Origin: PALSA-612 sp035652235
Lineage (GTDB): Bacteria; Actinomycetota; Thermoleophilia; Gaiellales; Gaiellaceae
Length of the DNA stretch: 64,000 bases
Assembly: GCA_035652235.1 (NCBI GenBank)
Contig: DASREE010000016.1
Location: 28,527-92,526, forward strand
Direction: 5' to 3'
Below the pieces are notes generated by a model that saw nothing but the letters and a program-made list of their open reading frames with translations, was not told the origin of the DNA and did not search any database. Shown here piece after piece: positions 48,649-57,590 of the stretch. The stretch's first letter is position 1, and the number at the start of each line of letters is the position of its first letter. Position numbers and translations under genes: made by a program.

Positions 48649-50190
48649 CTACCGGGTCTGCGGAAAGCCCAGGTTGACCTTGCTCGTGGCCGGGTCCGGC
48701 CAGCGGGCCGTGACCACCTTGCCGCGCGTGTAGAAGTTGATGCTCTCGGGGCCGTAAGCGTGCAGGTCGCCGAACAGCGACGCCTTCCAGCCGCCGAACG
48801 AGAACCACCCGACGGGGACGGGGATCGGCACGTTGATCCCGACCATGCCCGCCTGGGCCTCGAACTGGAACCTGCGGGCGACGCCGCCGTCCCGGGTGAA
48901 GATCGCCGTGCCGTTCCCCCACGGGTTCTCGTTCACGAGCCTGACCGCCTCGTCGTAGGTGTCGACCCGGACGACCGACAGCACCGGCCCGAAGATCTCG
49001 TCCCGGTAGCAGTCCATCGCGGGCGTGACGTCGTCGAGCAGCGAGACGCCGAGGAAGAAGCCGTCCCCGTCCGGGGCCGTCTCGCGCCCGTCGACGACGA
49101 TCTTCGCGCCCTGCGCGGCGCCGGAGTCCAGGTAGGAGGCGACCTTGTCCCGATGCTCCCGCGTGATCAGCGGCCCCATCTCCGAGCCGACGTCGAAGCC
49201 GTCTCCGACCTTGACCCGGTGCGCGCGCTCGCTGATCGCCCGGACGAGCGGGTCGGCGATCTCGCCGACTGCGACCACCACGGACACGGCCATGCAGCGC
49301 TCGCCGGCCGACCCGTAGGCGGCGCTGACCGCGGCGTCGGCGGCCATGTCGATGTCCGCGTCCGGCAGCACGACCATGTGGTTCTTCGCCCCCGCGAGCG
49401 CCTGCACGCGCTTGCCGTGGCGCGTGCCCTGCTCGTACACGTAGCGGGCGATCGGCGTCGAGCCGACGAAGCTGACCGCAGCCACGTCCGGGTGTTCGAG
49501 CAGCCGGTCGACCGCGACCTTGTCGCCGTGCACGACGTTGAAGACGCCGTCCGGAACTCCCGCCTCCTGCAGCAGCTCCGCCACGTAGACGGACGCGGAC
49601 GGATCCTTCTCCGACGGCTTGAGCACGAACGTGTTCCCGCAGGCGATCGCCGGCGCCCACATCCACATGGGAACCATCGCCGGGAAGTTGAACGGCGTGA
49701 TCCCCGCGACGACGCCGAGCGGCTGGCGGATCGAGTACACGTCGATGCCGCTCGACGCCTGCTCCGAGAACTCGCCCTTGAGCAGGCTGGGGATGCCGCA
49801 GGCGAACTCGATCACCTCGAGGCCGCGCGCCACCTCGCCGAGCGCGTCCGAGAGCACCTTGCCGTGCTCGCGCGTCAGGTGCCGCGCGATGTCCTCGCGG
49901 TGCGCGTCGACGACCTGTCGGATGCGGAACAGGATCTCGGCGCGGCGCGAGAGCGACAGCGCGCGCCAGGTGGGGAACGCCTCCTTGGCGGCGGCCACCG
50001 CCGCGTCGACCTCCTCGACCGAGGCGAAGTCCACGTGGGCCGCCCGCTCGCCCGTAGCCGGGTTGTACACCGGCCCCGACCGTCCCGACCGACCGGGCAC
50101 CGTCCGCCCGCCGATCCAGTGGCTGATCCGCGCCTGCGGCACCTCGGCGCCGGCCGGCGCTGCTGCAACCTCTGTCATCGAATCCGTCAT
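48649..50190 (-). CDS. mmsA: Methylmalonate-semialdehyde dehydrogenase (CoA-acylating)
   Basis: The 513-residue aldehyde dehydrogenase has GVVAGITPFNFPAMVPMWMW near residue 160, the cofactor region VSFVGSTPIARYVYEQGTRH near residue 235, and the catalytic Cys in AYGSAGERCMAVSVVVAVG near residue 298. GERCMA and the NFPAMVPMW phrase are diagnostic of MmsA/IolA-type enzymes, which convert malonate- or methylmalonate-semialdehyde with CoA and NAD+ to acetyl- or propionyl-CoA. It is divergent from the class III aminotransferase, which would supply such semialdehydes from beta-alanine or beta-aminoisobutyrate. Confidence 0.94.
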   Translation of the reverse strand: MTDSMTEVAAAPAGAEVPQARISHWIGGRTVPGRSGRSGPVYNPATGERAAHVDFASVEEVDAAVAAAKEAFPTWRALSLSRRAEILFRIRQVVDAHREDIARHLTREHGKVLSDALGEVARGLEVIEFACGIPSLLKGEFSEQASSGIDVYSIRQPLGVVAGITPFNFPAMVPMWMWAPAIACGNTFVLKPSEKDPSASVYVAELLQEAGVPDGVFNVVHGDKVAVDRLLEHPDVAAVSFVGSTPIARYVYEQGTRHGKRVQALAGAKNHMVVLPDADIDMAADAAVSAAYGSAGERCMAVSVVVAVGEIADPLVRAISERAHRVKVGDGFDVGSEMGPLITREHRDKVASYLDSGAAQGAKIVVDGRETAPDGDGFFLGVSLLDDVTPAMDCYRDEIFGPVLSVVRVDTYDEAVRLVNENPWGNGTAIFTRDGGVARRFQFEAQAGMVGINVPIPVPVGWFSFGGWKASLFGDLHAYGPESINFYTRGKVVTARWPDPATSKVNLGFPQTR

Positions 50191-50239
50191 CGAGCCTCCT
50201 CGCGATCGAGCCCCCAGCCTAGCGCGTTACCATGCGCCG

Positions 50240-51595
50240 ATGGCCATTGCCGAGACGAACGCGGCCGAGGGCGCACGCGTCCTGGCCGACGACCGCAGCT
50301 ACCTCATCCACTCGTGGTCGGTGCAGTCCGCCCTCTCGCCCCTGCCCGTCGCGGGCGCGGAGGGCCGCTACTTCTGGGACTACGACGGCAAGCGCTACCT
50401 CGACTTCGCCTCTCAGCTCGTCAACGTCTCGATCGGGCACCAGCACCCCAAGGTGGTGGCCGCGATCAAGGAGCAGGCCGACCGCCTGTGCACGATCGGT
50501 CCCCCGATGGCGAACGACAAGCGCTCCGAGCTCGGGCGTCTGATCGCCGAGGTGACGCCCGGCGACCTCGAGCGCACCTTCTTCACGAACGGCGGCGCAG
50601 AGGCGAACGAGAACGCCGTCAAGCTCGCGCGCTGGGTGACGGGCCGGCACAAGGTGATCGCGCGCTACCGCTCCTACCACGGCGCAACGGCCGGCGCGAT
50701 CACGCTCACCGGCGACCCGAGACGCTGGTTCGCCGAGCCGGGCATGCCCGGCGTGGTGCGCATGCTCGACCCGTACACGTACCGCTGCCCGGCCGGCCAT
50801 CCCGATCCGTGCCCCGTCTGCACCGGCGGGCCGCACCTGGAGGAGATCCTCCAGTACGAGGGACCGCACACCGTCGCCGCCGTCATCCTCGAGACGGTCA
50901 CGGGCACGAACGGCATCATCGTCCCCCCCGCCGGCTACCTGCAGTCCATCCGCGAGGTGTGCGACCGGCACGGCATCCTGCTCGTCTGCGACGAGGTGAT
51001 GGCAGGGTTCGGGCGCACCGGCCGCTGGTTCGCGTGCGAGCACTGGGACGTCGTCCCGGACATGCTCACGACCGCGAAGGGCATCAACTCCGGCTACGTG
51101 CCGCTCGGCGCCCTGACCGTGCGCCGGCACGTGTACGAGGCGATCAAGGACCGCTTCTTCGCCGGCGGGCTCACGTACTCCGGGCACCCGCTCGCCTGCG
51201 CGGCCGCGGTCGCCTCGATCGAGGCGTTCCGGGAGGAGGGGATCGTCGAGAACGCGGCGGCGATGGGCGACGTGCTCGCGGCCGAGCTGCCCGGTCTGGC
51301 CGAGCGGCATCCGTCGGTCGGCGAGACGCGCGGGCTCGGCTGCTTCTGGGGGGTCGAGCTCGTGCGCAACCGCGAGACGCGCGAGCCGCTCGTCCCCTAC
51401 AACGCAGGAGGCGAAGCGGCGGCGCCGGTGGCCCGGATCGCGAAGGCGGCGATGGAGCGCGGCCTGTACCTGTTCGTGCACTGGAACGTCGTCGTCGTCG
51501 CGCCCCCGCTGACGATCACGCGCGAGGAGCTCGCCGAGGGCCTCGGCGTCCTCGACGAGGTGCTCGCGATCGCCGACGAGTACTGCGACGCCTGA
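50240..51595 (+). CDS. Class III PLP aminotransferase (omega-amino acid:pyruvate/taurine type)
   Basis: The 451-residue protein has FTNGGAEANENAVKLAR near residue 115 (phosphate site), RYRSYHGATAGAITLTGD near residue 145, ILLVCDEVMAGFGRTGRWF near residue 245 with the PLP Asp, and TTAKGINSGYVPLGA near residue 280 with the PLP Lys. Such enzymes move the terminal amino group of beta-alanine, beta-aminoisobutyrate or taurine to pyruvate. With divergent mmsA it forms the end of reductive pyrimidine breakdown, matching dihydropyrimidinase and the M20 carbamoylase earlier in the window. Confidence 0.92.
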   Translation: MAIAETNAAEGARVLADDRSYLIHSWSVQSALSPLPVAGAEGRYFWDYDGKRYLDFASQLVNVSIGHQHPKVVAAIKEQADRLCTIGPPMANDKRSELGRLIAEVTPGDLERTFFTNGGAEANENAVKLARWVTGRHKVIARYRSYHGATAGAITLTGDPRRWFAEPGMPGVVRMLDPYTYRCPAGHPDPCPVCTGGPHLEEILQYEGPHTVAAVILETVTGTNGIIVPPAGYLQSIREVCDRHGILLVCDEVMAGFGRTGRWFACEHWDVVPDMLTTAKGINSGYVPLGALTVRRHVYEAIKDRFFAGGLTYSGHPLACAAAVASIEAFREEGIVENAAAMGDVLAAELPGLAERHPSVGETRGLGCFWGVELVRNRETREPLVPYNAGGEAAAPVARIAKAAMERGLYLFVHWNVVVVAPPLTITREELAEGLGVLDEVLAIADEYCDA

Positions 51596-51701
51596 CGCCT
51601 CGGGCGCTCGAGCGGCCCGGCCCGTGCGGGCGGCGCGCCTGCTTCTACACTCGAGCCGATGACGTCCTCCCACGTGCGCGTTCGGGCTGAGGGACGGGCG
51701 C

Positions 51702-52679
51702 ATGGCTGAGGCGGAGACACGGCGGGAACGGCCGAGGGTGTTCGCGACGCGCCGCTTTCCGGAGCGGGTGCGCGGTGAGCTCGAGGCCCTGTTCGACCTC
51801 GACGTGAACGACTCCGAGTGGCCACCGTCGCGGGCGGAGCTCCTCGACCGCGCGCGCGGCTGCGACGGGCTGATGACCATGCTCACCGACCGGGTCGACG
51901 ACGAGCTGATCGACGCCGCCGGGCCGCGACTGCGGGTCGTCGCCAACTTCGCCGTCGGCTACGACAACGTGGACGTGCCCGCCTGCACGAGACGTGGCGT
52001 GCTCGTCTCGAACACCCCCGACGTGCTCACACAGGCGACGGCCGAGCTGACGATGGCGCTGCTTCTGGCGCTCGTGCGCCGCGTCGCCGAGGGCGACCGC
52101 CTCGTCCGCCGCCGCGAGAGCTGGATCTGGGCTCCGAACATGCTGCTCGGGCACGGGCTGGAGGGCCGCCGCCTCGGCGTCGTCGGCTACGGCCGCATCG
52201 GCCGACGCGTCGCCTCGCTGGCACAGGCCTTCGGCATGGAGGTCGTACACGCGAGCCGGACGAGCGGCCTCCCCCTCGACCGCCTGCTCGCGACGGCGGA
52301 CGTCGTCAGCCTCCACCTCCCGCTGTCGGCGCAGACACGCCACCTGATCGACGAGCGCGCGCTGTCGCTGATGAAGCCGACGGCGGTGCTGGTGAACACG
52401 AGCCGTGGGCCGATCGTCGACGAGGCGGCGCTTGCCCGGGCGCTCGCCGCCGGGCGGATCGCCGGTGCCGCGCTCGACGTGTTCGAGCGGGAGCCGGAGG
52501 TGACCGAGGAGCTGCTGTCGTTCGAGAACGTCGTGCTCGCGCCGCACCTCGGCTCGGCCACCCTGGAGACACGCGAGGCGATGGGGATGCTCTGCGTGGA
52601 GGCGCTGCGGGCCGTCCTGCTCGAGAACCGCGCGCCCGCGAACGCGCTCAACCCCGAGGCACTGCGCGCGCCGCCGTAG
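51702..52679 (+). CDS. D-2-hydroxyacid dehydrogenase (glyoxylate/hydroxypyruvate reductase-like)
   Basis: The 325-residue protein has the Rossmann motif RRLGVVGYGRIGRRVASLAQ near residue 155, the catalytic Arg in VLVNTSRGPIVDEAALARAL near residue 235, Glu in DVFEREPEVTEELL near residue 262 and His in VVLAPHLGSATLETREAMGM near residue 283. It reduces 2-keto acids such as glyoxylate or hydroxypyruvate with NAD(P)H. If the CitE-like lyase releases glyoxylate, this enzyme could consume it, but the genes are far apart. Confidence 0.92.
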   Translation: MAEAETRRERPRVFATRRFPERVRGELEALFDLDVNDSEWPPSRAELLDRARGCDGLMTMLTDRVDDELIDAAGPRLRVVANFAVGYDNVDVPACTRRGVLVSNTPDVLTQATAELTMALLLALVRRVAEGDRLVRRRESWIWAPNMLLGHGLEGRRLGVVGYGRIGRRVASLAQAFGMEVVHASRTSGLPLDRLLATADVVSLHLPLSAQTRHLIDERALSLMKPTAVLVNTSRGPIVDEAALARALAAGRIAGAALDVFEREPEVTEELLSFENVVLAPHLGSATLETREAMGMLCVEALRAVLLENRAPANALNPEALRAPP

Positions 52680-52710
52680 CCCGCCGCCGTACCCCGGCCA
52701 GCCGCCGCGG

Positions 52711-53142
52711 TCACGAGCGGCCGGACGCCTGCCAGGCCAGCACCCGCTCGACCTCCACGACGACGAACGGCCCGGCCGGCGGCCGCTGCCGGTACTGCGG
52801 GTACTTCGCGCGCAGCAGCTCGAGCGCGCGCGCGTCGCGCTCGACGACGCGCGCCCGGCCGGAGATCCGCACCCACCACAGGCGCGACCAGTCCTCGTCG
52901 TAGCGATCGACGAGCACCTCCACCCACGGGTTGGCGCGGATGTTGTCGAGCCGGCGAAGCGCCCGCGTCGACTTCGGCTTCTCGTCCACGGCCGAGTAGA
53001 GACGGCCGTCCTCGCCGACGGCAAAGCAGATCGGGACGAGGTGCGGACGGCCGCTCGGCGAGACGGTCGCGAGCCGCGCGACCGGCGCCTCAGGCCAGCG
53101 CGAGGCCGGGCCGGACGAGCCTGGTGGGCTTGCGGAGGCCAC
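52711..53142 (-). CDS. PPOX-class F420-dependent oxidoreductase / pyridoxamine-phosphate-oxidase-like protein
   Basis: The 143-residue split-barrel protein has VARLATVSPSGRPHLVPICF near residue 22, YSAVDEKPKSTRALRRLDNI near residue 48, and DRYDEDWSRLWWVRISGRAR near residue 80, the pattern of the TIGR03668-like F420 group. It probably uses F420H2 on an unknown substrate. The conserved part begins before the fbiC stop, so the gene must start inside fbiC; GTG 53142 is the nearest in-frame start, giving an overlap of about 50 bp. The start is uncertain. Confidence 0.8.
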   Translation of the reverse strand: MASASPPGSSGPASRWPEAPVARLATVSPSGRPHLVPICFAVGEDGRLYSAVDEKPKSTRALRRLDNIRANPWVEVLVDRYDEDWSRLWWVRISGRARVVERDARALELLRAKYPQYRQRPPAGPFVVVEVERVLAWQASGRS

Positions 53143-55447
53143 TCGTGTCCACCGGCGGGTTGCGCGGCTCGGCGAGCGGGGGAGCGCCGAACGACGCCTG
53201 CCTCCGCTCGGGGTCGACCGGCCCGTACAGCGTCGTCCGCTGGCGCGGGATGCGGCCGGCCGCACGGATCATCGCCTCCATCCGCTCGGGCGGCATCTCC
53301 TGCCCGAACCCGGCGCCCGCTGCGCGCGAGATCGACTCGTTCATCAGCGTGCCGCCGACGTCGTTCGCCCCCGCCGCCAGCGCCGCCCGCACGCCCTCGG
53401 GCCCGGCCTTCACCCACGACACCTGGACGTTCTCGACCCAGGGATGGAGCACGAGCCGGCCGACCGCGTGCATGAGCAGCATCTCGCCGAACGTCGGGCC
53501 GCGGCGGGCGAGCCCCTTCAGGAAGATCGGCGCCTCCATGTGCACGAACGGAAGCGGCACGAACTCGGTGAAGCCGCCCGTGCGCCGCTGCTGCTCGCGC
53601 ACCCGGAGGAGATGGCGCGCCCAGTGTACGGGCGAGTCGACGTGGCCGAACATGATCGTGTTGTTCGAGCGCAGCCCCACCCGGTGCGCCGTGTCGTGCA
53701 CGCGCAACCACTGCTCGGTGGTCAGCTTGTCCGGGCAGATGACCCGCCGCACCTCGTCGTCCAGCACCTCGGCGGCGGTCCCCGGCAGCGAGGCGAGCCC
53801 GGCGTCGCGCAGCCGGACGAGGTAGTCCTCGAGCGGCAGGCCGAGCGTGGCCGCTCCCTGCCAGATCTCGAGCGCCGAGAACGCGTGCACGTGGATGTCC
53901 GGCACCGCCTGCTTGATCGCGCGCACGACGCCCAGGTAGTAGTCGCCGTCGAACGCGGGGTGGATGCCGCCCTGCAGGCACACCTCGGTCGCGCCGCGCT
54001 CCCACGCCTCCTGGACGCGCCGGACGATCTCGTCCAGCGGCACGAGGTAGGCCGGCCCGCGCAGATTCTCGGCCAGCTTTCCCTTGGAGAACGCGCAGAA
54101 GCCGCAGCGGAAGTAGCAGACGTTGGTGTACTGGATGTTCCGCGTGACGACGTAGCTGGCGACGTCCCCCACCACCTCGCGGCGCAGCCGGTCGGCCGCG
54201 GCGAACACCCGCTGGCGCTCCTCCCCGCGGGCGTGGAACAGCCGCACGATCTCCTCCTCCCCGAGCTCGTCCGAGCTGTCCACGGGGAGCGCGTCACGGG
54301 GGAAGAACGGCGCCGGCCGGTCGTCCCCCGGCGCCCACTCGTGCTCGCGCGCGAGGCCGAGCGCGTCCGACGCACGGAGCGCGTGCGGCAGCACCTCGGG
54401 GTGCAGCCACTCGGCGTCGAGATAGCCGGGGTAGACGGGAAGGCGCGGCGCGAGCTCGAGCCCGGCCGCCCGCGTCGCCGCCTCGAGCCGCGCCACCTCC
54501 GGCCACGGCGCCTCCGGGTTGACGTGGTCGATCGTCACGGGCGAGACGCCGCCCCAGTCGTCGATCCCCGCCTCGAGCAGCCGCGGGAAGTCGTCGTAGG
54601 ACAGGTTCGGCGGGCACTGCACGGCGACGTCCGGCCCGAGCACGAGCCGCGCCGCCGCCGCCGACCAGAGGAGCTCGTCGAGGTCCGGCTCCGGGCTTCC
54701 CGCCATCCGCGTTCCCGGCTTGGCGCGGAAGTTCTGGACGATCACCTCCTGGATGTGCCCGTAACGCTCGTGCAGATCACGGATCGCGAGCAGCGCCTCG
54801 ATCCGCTCCCGGCGCGTCTCGCCGATCCCGACGAGGATGCCGGTGGTGAACGGCACCCGCTCCTCGCCCGCCAGCCGGAGCGTCTCCAGCCTGGCCGCGG
54901 GCCGCTTGTCCGGCGAGCCGAAGTGCGGCCCTCCGCGCTCGGACAGCCGCTGCGCCGTCGTCTCGAGCATGATCCCCTGCGAGGCCGTCACCTCGCGCAG
55001 CGCGGCCAGCTCCTCGCGCGTGAGCACGCCGGGGTTCGCGTGCGGCAGCAGACCCGTCTCCTCGAGCACGAGCCGGCACATGCGCACGAGGTACTCGATC
55101 GTCGTCTCGCAGCCGAGCGCGGCCAGCTCCTCGCGGGCGGCCCGGTAGCGGCGCTCGGGCTTGTCGCCGAGCGTGAACAGCGCCTCCCGGCACCCCGCCT
55201 GCGCGCCGGCGCGCGCGATCGCCAACACCTCGTCGGCGCTCAGGTAGGCGCGCTCGCCCCGGCGGGGCGGCGCGGCGAAGGTGCAGTAGTGGCAGACGTC
55301 CCGGCACAGCTTCGTGAGCGGGACGAACACCTTCGGCGAGTAGGTGACGAGCCCCGGTCGCGGGCCGCGCTCGCGCAGCGCGCGCGCCGCGGGCAGGAGC
55401 TCGGCGGCGTCGAGGTCGGCGAGCGCGAACGCGTCGGCGGCTGGCAC
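53090..55447 (-). CDS. fbiC: F420 precursor FO synthase, fused CofG-CofH (FbiC)
   Basis: The 785-residue protein has two radical-SAM halves. The N-terminal CofG part has CRDVCHYCTFA near residue 55, and the C-terminal CofH part has CYFRCGFCAFSKGK near residue 445; both keep CxxxCxxC. It makes FO (7,8-didemethyl-8-hydroxy-5-deazariboflavin) from tyrosine and a flavin precursor. The fused form is typical of actinobacteria. GTG 55447 lies seven nt after TATCCT (complement of 55455-55460), so a leaderless mRNA is likely. It is divergent from cofC. Confidence 0.95.
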   Translation of the reverse strand: MPAADAFALADLDAAELLPAARALRERGPRPGLVTYSPKVFVPLTKLCRDVCHYCTFAAPPRRGERAYLSADEVLAIARAGAQAGCREALFTLGDKPERRYRAAREELAALGCETTIEYLVRMCRLVLEETGLLPHANPGVLTREELAALREVTASQGIMLETTAQRLSERGGPHFGSPDKRPAARLETLRLAGEERVPFTTGILVGIGETRRERIEALLAIRDLHERYGHIQEVIVQNFRAKPGTRMAGSPEPDLDELLWSAAAARLVLGPDVAVQCPPNLSYDDFPRLLEAGIDDWGGVSPVTIDHVNPEAPWPEVARLEAATRAAGLELAPRLPVYPGYLDAEWLHPEVLPHALRASDALGLAREHEWAPGDDRPAPFFPRDALPVDSSDELGEEEIVRLFHARGEERQRVFAAADRLRREVVGDVASYVVTRNIQYTNVCYFRCGFCAFSKGKLAENLRGPAYLVPLDEIVRRVQEAWERGATEVCLQGGIHPAFDGDYYLGVVRAIKQAVPDIHVHAFSALEIWQGAATLGLPLEDYLVRLRDAGLASLPGTAAEVLDDEVRRVICPDKLTTEQWLRVHDTAHRVGLRSNNTIMFGHVDSPVHWARHLLRVREQQRRTGGFTEFVPLPFVHMEAPIFLKGLARRGPTFGEMLLMHAVGRLVLHPWVENVQVSWVKAGPEGVRAALAAGANDVGGTLMNESISRAAGAGFGQEMPPERMEAMIRAAGRIPRQRTTLYGPVDPERRQASFGAPPLAEPRNPPVDTSGLRKPTRLVRPGLALA

Positions 55448-55454
55448 GGCGGTG

Positions 55455-55477
55455 AGGATACGCGCCCGCGATAAGGT
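55455..55477. promoter_or_regulatory. Divergent -10 hexamers for leaderless fbiC and cofC
   Basis: TATCCT on the minus strand (complement of 55455-55460) lies seven nt before the fbiC GTG. TAAGGT on the plus strand (55472-55477) lies six nt before the cofC GTG. No Shine-Dalgarno sequence is visible for either gene, and the two starts are only 36 bp apart. Confidence 0.5.
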
Positions 55478-55483
55478 CCCGCG

Positions 55484-56083
55484 GTGGTCGCGCACGTGCT
55501 CGTCCCGGTGAAGCGGCTTGACGGCGCGAAGAGCCGTCTCGCCGCCGTGCTGTCGGCGCGGGAGCGAGCGGAGCTGATGCGGGAGCTGCTCGGCCGCGTG
55601 CTCGCAGCGGCCGGGGAGGCAGGCGTCGGCCCGGTGACCGTGGTCTCCTCGGAGCCGCTCGCGCTCGACGGCGTCACGCGCTTCGACGATCGCGGCCTCG
55701 CCTGGAACGAGGCGATCGCGGCGGCGATGCGAGGCGTGACTGCCCCCGTCGCCGCCGTCGTCTCCGCCGACCTGCCCGATCTCGTCGCCGAGGACGTGCG
55801 CGCGCTCGTCGAGTCGGTGCCGAGCCCGCGCGGCCTCGCGATCGCGCGCGCGCTCGACGGCGGCACGAACGCCGTCGCCATGCGTCCCCCCGGAGCCGTC
55901 CGCACCTGCTTCGGCCTGCCCGGGAGCGCCGCCGAGCACGTACGCCTCGCCCGAGGCGCAGGGCTCGAGTGGCGCACTCTCGACCGTCCTGGCCTCGCCT
56001 TCGACGTGGACACGCCGCAGGACCTCGAGCGCCTGTCCGGCGGCGCCGGGCTCGCCCTCGGCCGGAGCCGCGCATGGCGGTGA
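55484..56083 (+). CDS. cofC: 2-phospho-L-lactate / phosphoenolpyruvate guanylyltransferase (CofC/FbiD)
   Basis: The 199-residue nucleotidyltransferase begins MVAHVLVPVKRLDGAKSRLA, the CofC phosphate-binding start, followed by VSADLPDLVAEDVRALV near residue 90 and DGGTNAVAMRPPGAV near residue 125, ending with DVDTPQDLERL. It links GTP to 2-phospholactate or PEP for F420 side-chain assembly. It overlaps the FGD gene by 10 bp. Confidence 0.93.
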   Translation: MVAHVLVPVKRLDGAKSRLAAVLSARERAELMRELLGRVLAAAGEAGVGPVTVVSSEPLALDGVTRFDDRGLAWNEAIAAAMRGVTAPVAAVVSADLPDLVAEDVRALVESVPSPRGLAIARALDGGTNAVAMRPPGAVRTCFGLPGSAAEHVRLARGAGLEWRTLDRPGLAFDVDTPQDLERLSGGAGLALGRSRAWR

Positions 56084-57072
56084 CGCTCGGCTACAAGGCC
56101 TCCGCCGAGCAGTTCGGGCCGAGGGAGCTGCTCGACTACGCGGTGCTCGCCGAGCGCACCGGGCTCGAGATCGTCGCCGTCTCCGACCACTTCCAGCCCT
56201 GGCGCCACCACGGTGGCCACAGCCCGGCGTCGTTCACCTGGCTCGGCGCGGCCGGCGAGCGGACCGAGCGGGCGCGGCTCGGCACGAGCGTGCTGACGCC
56301 GACGATGCGCTACCACCCGTCCGTCGTCGCGCAGGCGTTCGGCACCCTCGCCTGCCTCAACCCCGGCCGCGTCTTCCTCGGCGTCGGCACGGGCGAGGCG
56401 ATGAACGAGACGCCGGCGACGGGGACGGAGTGGCCGGGCGCGAAGGAGCGGCGCGAGCGGCTCGCCGAGGCGATCGAGCTCATGCGCCTGCTGTGGAGCG
56501 AGGAGCGCGTCAGCTTCCAGGGCGACTACTACCGCACCGAGCGCGCCACGGTCTACGACCGCCCCGACGAGCCCGTGCCCATCTACGTGGCCGCGTCGGG
56601 CCCCCTCGCCGCCAGGCTCGCCGGCCGGGCCGGCGACGGCTTCATCGCCACGAGCGGCAAGCGGCAGGAGCTGTACGAGGAGCTGCTCGCGAACCTCGCG
56701 CACGGGGCCGAGTCGGTCGGGCGCGACGCGAGCCGCATCCCGAAGATGATCGAGATCAAGGTGTCGTACGACCACGACCTCGACTTCGCCCGCGACGCCT
56801 GCCGCTGGTGGGCGGCGCTGTCGCTCACCCCGGAGGAGAAGAGCGGGGTCGAGGACCCGATCGAGATGGAGCGCCTGGCGGAGGCAGCCGCCGATCGCGC
56901 GCACTCGCGCTTCATCGTCTCGAACGACCCCGACGAGGTGGTCGAGAAGGTCCGCTGGTACGTCCAGCTCGGCTTCGACGAGCTCGTCTTCCACGCCCCC
57001 GGCGAGGACCAGGCACGGTTCCTCGCGCAGTTCGGGAAGGACGTGATGCCCCGGCTGCGCGAGCTGTCGTGA
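56074..57072 (+). CDS. fgd: F420-dependent glucose-6-phosphate dehydrogenase (FGD-type)
   Basis: The 332-residue luciferase-fold protein has YKASAEQFGPRELLDYAVLA at the start, VSDHFQPWRHHGGHSPASF near residue 38 (the FGD His-rich active loop), PTMRYHPSVVAQAFGTLACL near residue 77 and GVGTGEAMNETPATGTEWPG near residue 105. These match actinobacterial FGD1, which reduces F420 with glucose-6-phosphate; related hydroxymycolate and sugar-phosphate dehydrogenases are possible. Its place after cofC, in one transcript, links cofactor synthesis to its reduction. Confidence 0.9.
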   Translation: MAVTLGYKASAEQFGPRELLDYAVLAERTGLEIVAVSDHFQPWRHHGGHSPASFTWLGAAGERTERARLGTSVLTPTMRYHPSVVAQAFGTLACLNPGRVFLGVGTGEAMNETPATGTEWPGAKERRERLAEAIELMRLLWSEERVSFQGDYYRTERATVYDRPDEPVPIYVAASGPLAARLAGRAGDGFIATSGKRQELYEELLANLAHGAESVGRDASRIPKMIEIKVSYDHDLDFARDACRWWAALSLTPEEKSGVEDPIEMERLAEAAADRAHSRFIVSNDPDEVVEKVRWYVQLGFDELVFHAPGEDQARFLAQFGKDVMPRLRELS

Positions 57073-57294
57073 CACGCTCGGGGCCGAACGCCCGCGCAGC
57101 CGGGGCGCGCGATCGGTGCCCCGGCGCACGCAGCCGGGTCACTCGAGGGCGTCGACCTTGATTGCGGACGGCCAGCCGGCCGCGCTCCGCCTACGCTCGT
57201 GCGCGTTGCTGACACAGGGTGCCAGAGAGTTGATCGTCACACGGTCGATCCGTGGGGAACCCCCTCTTTCGCCGCGCGCCGGGCGCCTCTAGGA

Positions 57295-57580
57295 TTGCGC
57301 CGGGATGTCCTGCGGGGTGAAGGCGCGTACATCGCGGAGCGCTTCTGGCCGGGGCTCGACGAGCGAGTCGCCGCGCGCGTCGCGGAGATCGTCCCGGCGG
57401 TCTCCGCCGGGACGATTGGGCAGGTCCGCTACCTCGGCTCGCTGCTCGTGCGTCGTCCTTGCCGGTTCGAGGGAGCCGGGGAGGCGGCGCGCGACGCCGC
57501 CACCCGGGCGGGCATCCCGTTCGAGCGGATCGTCGAGACCGCCCGCTCGCCGTCGCCCGACATCACGAGAACCTCGCCGG
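57295..57580 (+). pseudogene. Remnant of a DUF4242-like protein
   Basis: In one frame the segment encodes AYIAERFWPGLDERVAARVA, VRYLGSLLVR and ARDAATRAGIPFERIVETAR, close to DUF4242 (small ferredoxin-like proteins). The central acidic segment with the Phe-rich strand is missing, and the frame has no stop after the domain but runs 165 bp into the next gene. A deletion and loss of the end are likely. Only TTG 57295 is a possible start. The rest of 57073-57590 (518 bp between genes) shows nothing I can name. Confidence 0.45.
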
Positions 57581-57590
57581 AGGAGGTCCC

